This document shows positions 1-7,701 of a stretch of DNA of 19,860 nucleotides, in pieces (position 1 is the stretch's first letter; each line of letters begins with the position of its first letter). The notes beneath the pieces are model-generated. The model was not told where the DNA came from. It did no database searches and saw nothing but the letters and a program-made list of their open reading frames with translations. Position numbers and translations under genes: made by a program. The stretch is from a bacterium (GTDB taxonomy: Bacteria > Arandabacterota > Arandabacteria > Arandabacterales > Arandabacteraceae): NCBI GenBank assembly GCA_025774405.1, contig JALGWB010000025.1, forward strand, positions 1 to 19,860, given 5' to 3'.

Positions 1-481
1 TGAGAGCCAGCCTGAATATTACCGAGCCAACAGTGAAGAGCCCTCACTTCTCTATACCGACCATATTATCTACTCTCCTCTTGTACCGTGGTTTCGAGGA
101 CATAGTTGGGAGCTTCTTGAGGAATATTTCCTTGCCTCGGTGATTACGGCTCCGGCACCCAATGCAGCGCAGTTTCTTCGGAGAGAACCTAAAAATTACA
201 GCGCTGTGCTCTCTACTCTTTTTCGCCGAAGCGCCTATATCCTGGCCCTGGCTGAATCACAGCGGCATAAGACACTTCTACTAGGTGCCTGGGGATGCGG
301 AGTTTTTGGCAATCGTCCGGAAGATGTTGCAGATGCCTTTTTCACCCATCTACGCAGTCATCGATTCTGTGGAGTATTCGATATGGTGGTTTTTGCGATC
401 CACGACACTTCGAACTCTCAGCGGAACTACTGCTCGTTTCGTGAGCGTGCACAGCGATCGGGGTTGGAATGTGAGGATTAG
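1..481 (+). CDS. Microbial-type poly(ADP-ribose) glycohydrolase, C-terminal part (5' end outside window)
   Basis: The open frame enters at base 2 and runs 159 codons to TAG at 479-481, so only the C-terminal part is present. It reads ESQPEYYRANSE, then LLYTDHIIYSPLVPWFR, then SVITAPAPNA, and later LLLGAWGCGVFGN, VVFAI and similar. This order matches the TIGR02452 / DUF2263 family of bacterial PARG-type macrodomain enzymes, which remove ADP-ribose from proteins. The family's catalytic GGG...QEE motif normally lies just before the YY segment and so falls outside the window. The first internal ATG-like start (140) is not the true start, because the upstream codons already match the family. A 5-bp hairpin (482-495) and a degenerate repeat copy follow the stop. 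The family call is from recognition of the motifs; activity cannot be judged without the N-terminus. Confidence 0.85.
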   Translation, partial: ESQPEYYRANSEEPSLLYTDHIIYSPLVPWFRGHSWELLEEYFLASVITAPAPNAAQFLRREPKNYSAVLSTLFRRSAYILALAESQRHKTLLLGAWGCGVFGNRPEDVADAFFTHLRSHRFCGVFDMVVFAIHDTSNSQRNYCSFRERAQRSGLECED

Positions 482-1105
482 AAGCTCAACAGCTTGGTGC
501 CGGAGCTAGAAACGTGCAAATTGTGGCCTTCTGGGGGTCCGCGTTTGGGCTGAGTTTGGAAGGTCGGGCTACGAACCGAACTCACTAGGAATAGTGGCTG
601 TTTTGTCTTAATGCTCGAGGGCGTTTGCAGCTACGTCTTCTTGGCTACTGTTGTCTCAATTTCCGACAGCGTGGCGGCGATACGGAGAAGGCTTGAGTCA
701 TGGATCTAGGTACCGTGCACGGGGCGAGTAATTCAAGTCGTTGCCGACGGTTATAATCACTTGCAGAAGCCTATCAACATGCTTGCGCCTTCAGCGGCTC
801 TTGCTCCCCGAGTTGGAGTTGAAGCCACGCATTTGCTTGCTTTTAGGTCCGCCGCCAGGTGGTTGCAGGGTTGCTTATGGAAGAGGGAATGGATTACTGT
901 GGAGGTAGGCCTTCTTAGTGACATTTAGTAGCTCAGGCGAGTGTCAGCGATCAAGCTGATAGTGACCGCCAGGTGGCTTTGGTGTATGTGGATATTGATC
1001 CGTTGACGGGTGTCTCATGACTTATAGGACGCAAGACGCACCGGAGTGGACACTCCTTGAAACCTACGCCATAGGGCTTCTTGAACATGACCTTAAGGAG
1101 GGTTT
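482..1105. other. Gene-poor stretch with only frame scraps
   Basis: No convincing gene is present. A short hairpin (AAGCT/AGCTT with a CAAC loop, 482-495) follows the PARG stop. Short open pieces occur in changing phases: about 611-709 (32 codons from ATG), an ATG-led piece at about 779-928, and an open piece at about 922-1020 ending QVALVYVDIDPLTGVS. I recognise no family in them. A 30-codon ATG frame, 1017-1109, overlaps the previous stop as ATGA and the following zinc-ribbon start as ATGA. This looks like decayed coding DNA rather than a designed regulatory region. Confidence 0.5.
496..520 (+). repeat. Degenerate copy of the GGGGTCGGAGC repeat
   Basis: GGTGCCGGAGCTAGAAACGT followed by GCAA matches 21 of 24 positions of the copy at 7442-7465. 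It lies 15 bp beyond the PARG stop codon, in the same orientation relative to the upstream gene as the copy at the end of the transporter gene. That placement suggests a dispersed repeat that settles at gene 3' ends. Confidence 0.6.
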
Positions 1106-1300
1106 ATGACGATGACTGATAAACCGTTCACTATCGTAAGGCGAGATGATCTTGTACCACTCTGTCCGCATTGTGGCGGAGAGTTGACAGAAGTCTATAT
1201 GAGAACGAAAGGGTTAGGCTTTGTCGAGGCACAGAATGTGCTCTATTTCTGTCCACACTGCATGAAAGTTCTCGGCTTCGGGCAAAGTCGTATGATCTGA
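1106..1300 (+). CDS. Small zinc-ribbon protein of unknown function
   Basis: This 64-residue protein has two CPHC knuckles, Cys20-Cys23 and Cys49-Cys52, spaced as in a four-cysteine zinc ribbon. Between them lies LTEVYMRTKGLGFVEAQ, and the C-terminus is KVLGFGQSRMI. A strong Shine-Dalgarno AAGGAGGG (1095-1102) precedes it. The ATG at 1112, 9 nt past this site, is better placed than the ATG at 1106 and would remove two residues. The knuckles, the strong ribosome site and the lack of any competitor indicate a real gene. Such tiny zinc ribbons often bind nucleic acid or proteins, but nothing here fixes the role. I see no domain beyond the ribbon. Confidence 0.75.
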   Translation: MTMTDKPFTIVRRDDLVPLCPHCGGELTEVYMRTKGLGFVEAQNVLYFCPHCMKVLGFGQSRMI

Positions 1301-1321
1301 CAGATTGAAAGGGGCTGTGGA

Positions 1322-1739
1322 ATGGAACGCAAGCCAGATAAAGAGACCAGCAGCAACTTTGTAGCAGTACATTCTGGATTGCTGTTGTAACCTTGCTTGT
1401 GGGCATCAAGTTCATTCTTACGCAGTTGATTCTTGGCCTGAGAGCTCCTCGGGACCTCATTCTCAGTGCGTTCTTATTACCGATGTGCGAGGTCGATATT
1501 TCGGTCGTCGTTCCAAGCCTCAGGGAAGACTGTTTGAATGGGTGCTTGATCCCACTCGGGTGAGTTGGCAATCCTTCAAGGACTCTAAGCAAAACATGAA
1601 GATTGGCTTGGGGCTCTTGAGTTTGGATCGCCGTTGCGGCCACTGGATAAGTATCCGTCGTCATTCGGTATTAGTGCCAGCCGAGCCGCGATGCTCAGGG
1701 GCCCACGGCAACCAATCTAACTACTTGGATCATAGATAG
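1322..1739 (+). pseudogene. Possible frameshifted membrane protein remnant
   Basis: An ATG at 1322 preceded by AAAGGGG opens MERKPDKETSSNFVAVH but stops after 22 codons. In another phase the same stretch continues as FWIAVVTLLVGIKFILTQLI, a convincing membrane helix, then GLRAPRDLILS. A third phase continues with VRGRYFGRRSKPQGRLFEWV and stays open to about 1739. The sequence of helix then basic segment across three phases could be one gene broken by two indels. This is inference from hydrophobicity only; no family is recognised and it may be chance. Confidence 0.25.
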
Positions 1740-2156
1740 CCCGCCTATGGATGGTTTGAAACTTGATCGGTTTGCGAAATTCTGTCGAAGTTCAAAGCTC
1801 CGAGAAATGGCTGGTCATCTCTTTCTCCTGTGTGAAAGGAGTCGGGAATAATCAATAAGACATAGGGAATACACGGATAGAGCTCAAGCCCCGAGCAAAG
1901 ACAGAGCACTCCGGGAACAAAGGTATCCTTCTCACCGATGAGTTGGGTTGTGATTGCACTTGTTGGTTCAACTCTTACCACCTTTCCTTCTGGCAGCCCA
2001 CCTTTGTCATTCTGGTTAACTCTGCAGTCGGGATCCTCGGTATCGCCTTCAACCTCGCCTTCCTTACTCTCTGCTGGCGATATATTTCTCGTGCTGAATG
2101 CCAATACAACAGTTCAGCCTGCCCCCTCCGTAGAATCGCCGGCATCGGCTTTCGCT

Positions 2157-2180
2157 ATGGTCGGAGCTAGAACCATGCTG
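2157..2180 (+). repeat. Second degenerate copy of the GGGGTCGGAGC repeat
   Basis: ATGGTCGGAGCTAGAACCAT matches the 7442 copy at about 17 of 23 positions, with an exact core GGTCGGAGCTA. As at 7455, the core supplies an in-frame GRS-stop to the open frame entering from the left. Confidence 0.4.
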
Positions 2181-2871
2181 CTTTCGAATTGTCAGCTCCC
2201 GTCATGGGCAAACAGATATATCCTTATGTTACGCCATAAGTCAATCCGCTTGCTTGACAGTGGTCATAGCCCGTGGTAAGCATGGGTGAGGGCAGATTGA
2301 GGAGCTGACGATGCGCTGTCCCCCGCTAGGGTCTCGCTTTAGAACTAAGCAAGCCACCTGTGGCCCCCCCTGGACGTCCCGTGAAAGCAAGGATAACTCG
2401 GCGTGCTGGATGCCACACACTGGGCCATTCGTGTATGGCGCATTTACCTGAGCCAGGATATGACAAGGACTCTGCATGGCCTGCCAGGTCACAAAGGTGT
2501 AAGGATGACTATGGTCCATGCCCATGTTGTTAATCGAGGGACAGCAGGTGGTCGGAGTCCTACGGATAGGCTGTGGTATGCTGTGTGTCTTGCGTGGAAA
2601 GTACGTAGCGAGCTGTCCATGCTTGAAGTTGGGTCTAATGCAGTCGAAGGGGAGTTAAGGTGACCTGTCAGCAGGTGAGCGATCATGCAGAGTCACTACC
2701 GTTCCTACACAGAAAACGGATAGCCACAGCTAGGCAGGCCACAATTTTGACCATCCGGTGTCGAGGGAGGTGATCCTTATTCCCCCTTATTTTGGGCAAG
2801 TTAACTCCCGGATGATGCATTCGGGACTCGCTCGAAATTTAAGCGCTGTTCTAGCCAGTAAGGAGGAGAAA

Positions 2872-3381
2872 ATGAGACGCTTCAGAGAATCAAATTGGAT
2901 AATCTCAAAGATCCTCTTGGTTATAACCTTGCCGGTGCTCTGCTCTGCTCTTAGTTGCCAGAAGCAGGATGCCGAAGCTGACATCGCTGCAATCAAGGAG
3001 ATGGGGAAGCAATATGCTGTCGCCTGTAACACTGGAGATTTCGATCTTTGGATTTCCCTGTGGGCCGATGACGGCGTACAGATGCCACCAGGCGCCCCTG
3101 CCAGAGTCGGGAAGGAGCAGATAAGACAGGGAATGAAGCCCTTATTTGATCAGATGGATTTAGAGATAACCATCCATAGCCTGGAGGATACTGAGGTCTA
3201 CGGCAACCTGGGACTAACTCGATGTAGATATACGTTAAGGATGACTCCGAAGGCGGGTGGTGATACGATCAAGGCTATGCCGGATGGTAAAGCCTTGACC
3301 CTATACGAAAAGCAATCTGATGGTTCCTGGAAGATCATATATGATTGCTTCAATTCCAATGTACCACCAACAGTGGAGTAA
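2872..3381 (+). CDS. DUF4440/SnoaL-like (NTF2-fold) probable lipoprotein
   Basis: This 169-residue protein starts at ATG 2872 behind a strong AGGAGG (2861-2866). The open frame extends upstream to 2758, but that extension lacks coding character. Residues 10-29 form a hydrophobic export segment ending ALSC, a relaxed lipobox with Cys29 as the likely lipidated residue. The mature part reads ADIAAIKEMGKQYAVACNTG, then DLWISLWADDGVQMPPG, and ends GSWKIIYDCFNSN. This is the usual pattern of DUF4440/SnoaL-like proteins: an N-terminal helix with W..LWADD and a closing GxWKI strand. These small NTF2-fold proteins bind ligands or have minor isomerase-type roles; the substrate cannot be inferred. It has no close operon partner. 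Confidence 0.8.
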   Translation: MRRFRESNWIISKILLVITLPVLCSALSCQKQDAEADIAAIKEMGKQYAVACNTGDFDLWISLWADDGVQMPPGAPARVGKEQIRQGMKPLFDQMDLEITIHSLEDTEVYGNLGLTRCRYTLRMTPKAGGDTIKAMPDGKALTLYEKQSDGSWKIIYDCFNSNVPPTVE

Positions 3382-3942
3382 CACACCGATCTGGCTCCAT
3401 TGGATCAGGTGCTTCATTACTGGCCGTGGTCTCGGATGGTAGGAAAATCGGGAAAAGGAGGTTCCGCGTGCCCCTGGCGCTGGCTGTGTCGCCCCAACAA
3501 GGATAGGATTGTGGAAGGTCGGGCGGATTGGGGTGGCTACGAGAGATCCACCCACCTCGATGATCTCTTTGACCGGAAGGACAATGCCGAGCTTTTCTCT
3601 CACTATGCATCTCATGTGTGAAAAGATTCTCGGCATCGGCGCCAGGGGGGCGTATTGCAATAGCCCTTTATGAGGAGGCGTTTGAGAGTCATCTGTGGGA
3701 AACGACAGATGGTAAGTGCCTGAAACCATGCAACTGAAACGATACCAATGACAGCGCAGTCGAGCCGGGAGGGTTCATTTGCGACTTTCTTAGCCCTTAC
3801 TCTATTAAGTCCCACTGCGCAGCCTCACCCTTTGGCTCACCTCCTGCCATAAGACTTAGGTTGACTCCGATGGCTGAATGTGGTTCTTGGAGGTGGTGAG
3901 GTTTCAGTGGTCAGCCGGGGTACTGGCCGAAAGGAGCGTGTG
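3382..3942. other. Intergenic stretch, about 560 bp
   Basis: No intact gene. 3400-3621 is open for 73 codons without recognisable motifs or a good ribosome site. Minus-strand frames here run across the antisense of the lipoprotein gene and look like shadows. The one structured piece is a possible broken flavoprotein start at 3614-3737, given separately. No strong promoter or terminator was found. Confidence 0.5.
3614..3737 (+). pseudogene. Possible remnant of an NADPH-dependent FMN reductase-like gene
   Basis: ATG 3614 opens MCEKILGIGARGAYCNSPL and stops at 3671-3673. Shifting phase at about 3663 restores ALYEEAFESHLW and continues to 3737. The joined text resembles the usual start of flavodoxin-fold FMN reductases (KILGI.ASPR.GGNS..LL.EAL). 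An intact relative begins 206 bp downstream. A single indel could explain the break. The match is short and made by eye, so confidence is low. Confidence 0.35.
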
Positions 3943-4653
3943 ATGAAGAAGGTGGTTGCTATCAATGGTAATCCGCGGATGGAAAAGGGGAACACTGAAA
4001 TGCTTCTTTCTGGTTTCATTGAGGGGATGAAGGATGCTGGATCAGAAGTGGAGGAATACTATGCCAGTCGGCTTAAGGTGAAATCCTGCACGTGCGGTGG
4101 CATGTATTGCTGGTACAAGAAGCCTGGGGAATGTTGCACTAAGGACGATATGGAGTTGCTGTACCCCAAGCTGAGGGAGGCGGAGATTCTTGTGTTCGCC
4201 ATATCCGTTTACGTTCCTTTTCCGGGTGATATGCAGAATATCATGAACAGACTGTGCGCATTGGTGAAGCCGGTCCTGGAGTGGCGTGATGGGCGCACAG
4301 GGGCGAGGTTTCATGACGACGTGAGGATTGAGAAGATGGTATTGGTCTCCACGTGCGGGTGGTGGGAGCAGGGGAATTTTGGGACACTCCTACGTATCGT
4401 TGAAGAGTTTGCGAAGGTTGTGAGTGTGGAATTCACTGGGGCAGTGCTCAGAGCCCATTCAGATTTGATGAAAGAGGGGGAAGCGTTGACGGAGGATGGT
4501 GAAGCTGTTCTCGAGGCGGCGAGAAAAGCAGGGTTTGAGCTGGTGAAGGATGGGGTGATGAGCAAGCAAACTCTCGAGGCAGTGAGTCGACCCCTCATTG
4601 AGGAGGAACAGTTGAGGCGCATATTGAATGGGATGTTGAAACAGGCAGGGTGA
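3943..4653 (+). CDS. Flavodoxin-fold NAD(P)H-dependent oxidoreductase / iron-sulfur flavoprotein-like
   Basis: This 236-residue protein starts at ATG 3943 behind AAGGAG (3931-3936); the upstream extension to 3880 is discarded. The FMN-phosphate loop is NGNPRMEKGNTEML (residues 8-21), the hallmark of NADPH-dependent FMN reductases. Cysteines 49, 51, 56 and 64 followed by KDDM resemble the cysteine cluster of iron-sulfur flavoproteins, but the first spacing is C-x-C rather than C-x2-C, so cluster binding is uncertain. The middle reads ILVFAISVYVPFPGDMQNIMNR, with PFPGDMQ where relatives have the loop over the flavin. A soluble electron-transfer or quinone/nitro-reductase role is likely; the partner is unknown. 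The gene starts the same-strand run that continues to 7455. Confidence 0.85.
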   Translation: MKKVVAINGNPRMEKGNTEMLLSGFIEGMKDAGSEVEEYYASRLKVKSCTCGGMYCWYKKPGECCTKDDMELLYPKLREAEILVFAISVYVPFPGDMQNIMNRLCALVKPVLEWRDGRTGARFHDDVRIEKMVLVSTCGWWEQGNFGTLLRIVEEFAKVVSVEFTGAVLRAHSDLMKEGEALTEDGEAVLEAARKAGFELVKDGVMSKQTLEAVSRPLIEEEQLRRILNGMLKQAG

Positions 4654-4749
4654 TGTTTATGCTGATGACGAAGGGCCTGATCTGTGGCGACAGGTGTTCC
4701 GAATCATCACAGACGAATGACGCAGTAGCTATCGGGTGAACGGAAGATT

Positions 4750-5190
4750 ATGAAAAATTTCACAATCCGTCAGGCCAGGAGTGACGAGGTTGATGTCATT
4801 TGCACGTTTGACCGTCCTGCCAGGGAAGATGACCGGCGACGAGCGTTCATTGAGCGCTCAGTGAGGGCAGGGAATTGCTTTATTGCCGAAAGGCAAAATC
4901 AAATCGTCGGCTATGGGGTCATGGACTATTCTTTCTACGAGCAGGGCTTTGTCTCCATGCTTTACGTCGGTCCGGAGTTTAGGCGACAGGGTGCTGGGTC
5001 GGTGTTGATGCAACACTTTGAATCGATCTGCCAGACTGAGAAGTTGTTCACATCAACCAATCTATCGAATCTTCCTATGCAATCACTGCTTGCGAAGTTG
5101 CGTTATACCTTGAGCGGGGTCATTCATGATCTTGCCAAGGACGATCCCGAGCTGGTTTACGTAAAGTATCTCAGACGAGGCATGGCGTAG
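4750..5190 (+). CDS. GNAT-family N-acetyltransferase
   Basis: This 146-residue protein opens FTIRQARSDEVDVICTFD, a usual GNAT beginning. Motif A is present as SMLYVGPEFRRQGAGSVLM: Arg78-Arg79-Gln80-Gly81-Ala82-Gly83 forms the acetyl-CoA pyrophosphate loop. The later LSNLPMQSLLAKLRY is the expected motif B helix. Length is typical. The ribosome site is weak (CGGAAG) and 96 bp separate it from the oxidoreductase. It would move an acetyl group from acetyl-CoA to an amine; the substrate cannot be read from sequence. Confidence 0.85.
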   Translation: MKNFTIRQARSDEVDVICTFDRPAREDDRRRAFIERSVRAGNCFIAERQNQIVGYGVMDYSFYEQGFVSMLYVGPEFRRQGAGSVLMQHFESICQTEKLFTSTNLSNLPMQSLLAKLRYTLSGVIHDLAKDDPELVYVKYLRRGMA

Positions 5191-5236
5191 TTACTCGGCT
5201 TCATGATGGTGGCTTCAGGAAAGGAAGGGTTTTGAT

Positions 5237-5623
5237 ATGGCTCGAGGCACAACTCCATACTTTATCGATCCAACTGATGCTCCGCAGCTTGTGCAGATGC
5301 CAGGACTTGAGACCATCATTCTTACCGGGCTTCACGGCGAGAAGATGATGATGGTCCTTAACACCACGCTTCCAGGGCACAGCGTGCCAACGCATTCGCA
5401 TCCTCATGAACAGATTGGTATGGTCTATTCTGGCAAAGCTGTGCTGCGCATTGGCGATGAGGAGCGTATCGTTGAGAAGGGGGATTTCTATTGCATCCCG
5501 GCCAATGTTCCCCACAGCGATACCTGCATTGGGGATGAGCCATTTGTGATGCTCGACATCTTCTATCCTATCCGTGAGGACTTTATAGAAAAACTCAAGC
5601 GGGCCTCCGGAAGAGACAAGTAG
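5237..5623 (+). CDS. Single-domain cupin protein
   Basis: This 128-residue protein starts at ATG 5237 after GGAAAGGAAGGG. It is a cupin_2 barrel. Motif 1 is GHSVPTHSHPHEQIGMVYSG, with His53, His55 and Glu58 or Gln59 as metal ligands. Motif 2 is GDFYCIPANVPH, with His93 as the last ligand. It is a complete metal-binding cupin with no added DNA-binding domain, so an enzyme or small-molecule sensor role is possible. It lies 46 bp after the acetyltransferase and 41 bp before the transporter, and may be cotranscribed with both. Confidence 0.85.
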   Translation: MARGTTPYFIDPTDAPQLVQMPGLETIILTGLHGEKMMMVLNTTLPGHSVPTHSHPHEQIGMVYSGKAVLRIGDEERIVEKGDFYCIPANVPHSDTCIGDEPFVMLDIFYPIREDFIEKLKRASGRDK

Positions 5624-5664
5624 GGCTTGTGCAGGCTTGATGAAACAGGTAGCAGTCGTGTAGA

Positions 5665-7455
5665 ATGCCCCTGATGCCCGATTCTCAGATCATTCTGGTT
5701 CTCTGTGTTGTCGCTGGAGCCGTTTATCTTTTCGTAACTGAGAAGCTGCGGCTTGATGTCACGGCAGTTCTTATCCTTGTAGCCTTGCTTGCTTTGAGGC
5801 TGATTCCACCGAGGGCAGCCCTTTATGGTTTCGCCAATCCAGCTACAGCAACAGTCGCCTGTATGTTTGTCCTGAGTGCGGGGCTCAGCCGGACAGGGCT
5901 TGTTGACTGGCTCGTGCGACGCCTGGATCGACTGGCAGGCGAGAGTGAACTGCGGCTTATGCTCGTCCTCTGTATCGCCATCGCCTTCTTATCCGCCTTT
6001 GTTGTCAACACGGCGACCGTTGCTATCTTTATTCCTGTTGCGACTGTGCTTGCACGACGGCGTAAGATTGCAGAATCGCGTATCCTTATGCCGCTTTCCT
6101 TTGCCAGCCAGTTTGGTGGCGTCTGCACGCTCGTGGGCACATCGACCAATATCCTTGTCAATTCAATTGCTGTCTCGAGTGGACTCGCCGGATTTGGACT
6201 TTTCGAATTCGCTCGTCTCGGTCTCGTGATGGCAGGCGTTGGTATTCTGTATCTCATTGTCGTAGGGCGTTGGCTTCTGCCGAAGCGCCGTGGCGGTGTG
6301 CAGCAGGTTGACAAGTACCGGCTTTCGGACTATCTCGTCGAGTTCAGGGTGGCTAAGGATTCCGCGTTGATTGGGAAATCGTGGCAGGAGGCTGTGAAGC
6401 AGGGAGATGAAGAGGTCCAGCTTCTGAAGCTCATCCGCGGAGAGCAGACCAAATGGCGACCAACCGAAACGCCGCTTGTGGAGAATGACATCCTGCTTGT
6501 TCACGGAGATGCTGCAAGACTCATGAAGGTAAAGGATGAGTTCGGGCTCGAGACGCGTGCGGATGAGAAGGTTGAGGATCAGAAACTAAGCTCGGATGAT
6601 GTCAAGCTCATTGAGGCTTTGGTGCCGCCGCAATCCTATCTTGTGGGAAGAACGATTGAGGGGGCGGACCTTTCGAGACGTTTTGGTTGCGTAGTGCTGG
6701 CGCTTCAGCGACGAGGACGTGCTCTTCGCCAGCGACTCAGCAGGATCAGACTTGATGGGAACGATACACTCCTTCTGCAATGTGATATCAAGAATGTGGA
6801 GAGACTTATGCGGTCGCCCAATCTGATTGTTACGAGTGAGCTTACCGAGCTGTTCCTTCGCAAGGATCGCGCACTCATTGCACTCGCCATCCTCGCAAGC
6901 GTGCTCACACTTGCAGCCGTCGGTGCTCTTCCAATCCTTATAGCCACACTCATCGGAGCGGTTGCAATGGTTGTAACGGGATGCTTGAGGATCGATGAGG
7001 CCTATCAAGCGATTGATTGGAAAATAATTTTCCTGCTCGGGGGAATTCTTCCGCTGGGACTTGCGCTTCAAGAGACAGGTGCCGCTTCGTGGCTCTCTGG
7101 TGCGTTTCTTGGGAGTGTGACCTCTCGTGGTCCAGTGGCTGTGCTTGCTGTGCTCTATATCACCACAGCCGTTCTCACTGAAGGTATGTCAAACAATGCT
7201 GCCGCTGTACTGCTTGCGCCCATTGCGCTTTCAGTTGCCAATCACATGGGTGTTGACCCTCGTCCTTTTCTCGTCGCAATAACTTTTGCGGCATCAACGA
7301 GTTTTGCTACGCCCGTCGGTTATCAGACAAATACCATGGTCTACGGCGCAGGCGGGTACCGCTTCTCCGACTTCTCCAAGCTCGGTATCCCCCTTAACCT
7401 CATCTTCTGGGTACTCGCGGTCCTCCTCATCCCCCACTTTTGGGGTCGGAGCTAA
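5665..7455 (+). CDS. SLC13/DASS-family transporter with two RCK_C (TrkA_C) domains
   Basis: This 596-residue inner-membrane transporter has a first block of helices at about 7-205. Two soluble RCK_C-type domains follow at about 217-292 and 309-390, and a second helical block lies at about 400-592. The two substrate/Na+ signatures of the DASS fold are GTSTNILVNS in the first half and GYQTNTMVYGAGGYRFSDF near the end. NNAAAVLLAP is also typical. Likely substrates are anions such as sulfate or dicarboxylates. RCK_C domains commonly bind ligands that gate transport. ATG 5665 or 5674 could be the start; neither has a strong ribosome site. The last residues, FWGRS and the stop, come from a repeat copy (7438-7464), so the original C-terminus has been replaced. 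Relatives usually end close to this point, so function is probably kept. Confidence 0.9.
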   Translation: MPLMPDSQIILVLCVVAGAVYLFVTEKLRLDVTAVLILVALLALRLIPPRAALYGFANPATATVACMFVLSAGLSRTGLVDWLVRRLDRLAGESELRLMLVLCIAIAFLSAFVVNTATVAIFIPVATVLARRRKIAESRILMPLSFASQFGGVCTLVGTSTNILVNSIAVSSGLAGFGLFEFARLGLVMAGVGILYLIVVGRWLLPKRRGGVQQVDKYRLSDYLVEFRVAKDSALIGKSWQEAVKQGDEEVQLLKLIRGEQTKWRPTETPLVENDILLVHGDAARLMKVKDEFGLETRADEKVEDQKLSSDDVKLIEALVPPQSYLVGRTIEGADLSRRFGCVVLALQRRGRALRQRLSRIRLDGNDTLLLQCDIKNVERLMRSPNLIVTSELTELFLRKDRALIALAILASVLTLAAVGALPILIATLIGAVAMVVTGCLRIDEAYQAIDWKIIFLLGGILPLGLALQETGAASWLSGAFLGSVTSRGPVAVLAVLYITTAVLTEGMSNNAAAVLLAPIALSVANHMGVDPRPFLVAITFAASTSFATPVGYQTNTMVYGAGGYRFSDFSKLGIPLNLIFWVLAVLLIPHFWGRS

Positions 7456-7464
7456 AAACGTGCA
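7438..7464 (+). repeat. Left inverted-repeat copy, overlaps the end of the transporter gene
   Basis: TTTTGGGGTCGGAGC and the following TAAAAACGTGCA. It is the reverse complement of 7866-7892 at 26 of 27 positions. It contributes the transporter's final codons and its TAA stop (7453-7455). Confidence 0.85.
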
Positions 7465-7476
7465 ATCGGGGCATCG

Positions 7477-7491
7477 TGGCATGATAGTTGC
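7477..7491 (+). promoter_or_regulatory. Sigma-54-like promoter sequence
   Basis: TGGCATGATAGTTGC carries GG and GC exactly 12 bp apart, start to start, as required for -24/-12 promoters. It differs from the consensus TGGCAC-N5-TTGC at one base. It points toward the EF-G gene but is about 480 bp away and lies inside the repeat-bounded segment. No second gene lies between, so function is uncertain. Confidence 0.35.
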
Positions 7492-7672
7492 TAAGCCGTG
7501 ACAGCTGGAATCATAGTCGCAATAGCGCTAAAGTTGCGCCCCTGCCCTCCCTGGCTCTTCTGCCGCGCAACTGCCCTATCCTCGTCTGCCCATCCACAAA
7601 GCTTCCCACTCACCCGTCTGGTACAAGTCCCCAGAAAGCTCCGTTGTTGCCTTTTTTTCTTTCTAACTCCAC

Positions 7673-7701
7673 TTGACGGACGATGGAGCAGAGCTTAGAT
7701 T
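7673..7701 (+). promoter_or_regulatory. Possible sigma-70 promoter for the EF-G gene
   Basis: TTGACG (7673-7678), a 17-bp spacer and TAGATT (7696-7701). This gives five of six and four of six consensus matches. It lies 270 bp before the EF-G start and within the repeat-bounded segment. Confidence 0.3.

Larger units (their letters stand above)
1301..2871. other. Long decayed region without an intact gene
   Basis: About 1.57 kb with no gene I can defend. A possible broken membrane-protein gene starts at 1322 (separate entry). At 1943-2170 a 75-codon frame holds a hydrophobic run (QPTFVILVNSAVGILG and onward) and ends as YGRS-stop inside a degenerate repeat copy. A frame in another phase from 1938 begins with a hydrophobic SWVVIALVGS, as if one membrane gene had been frameshifted. 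On the minus strand 1745-2104 is open for 119 codons, but its only start is TTG and I recognise no family. From about 2281 to 2860 I see nothing: no tRNA, no recognisable intron or structured RNA. Confidence 0.5.

Noticed and set aside
1131..1664. Minus-strand open frame of 177 codons
   Set aside because: Antisense to the zinc-ribbon gene with basic, serine-rich, low-information text; no motif.
1795..1810. AAGCTCCGAGAAA as a possible reverse repeat copy
   Set aside because: Only an 8-base core matches; expected by chance.
1745..2104. Minus-strand open frame of 119 codons with fairly natural composition
   Set aside because: Only a TTG start, no ribosome site, no recognised family, and the opposite strand also shows plausible membrane-like text. 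Left unannotated.
2241..2690. Short frames on both strands and GC-rich blocks that might be a structured RNA or intron
   Set aside because: No group II domain V, tRNA, 6S, tmRNA or RNase P signature found by eye.
3301..3729. Minus-strand open frame of 142 codons
   Set aside because: Overlaps the lipoprotein gene antisense and has no recognised motif or good start.
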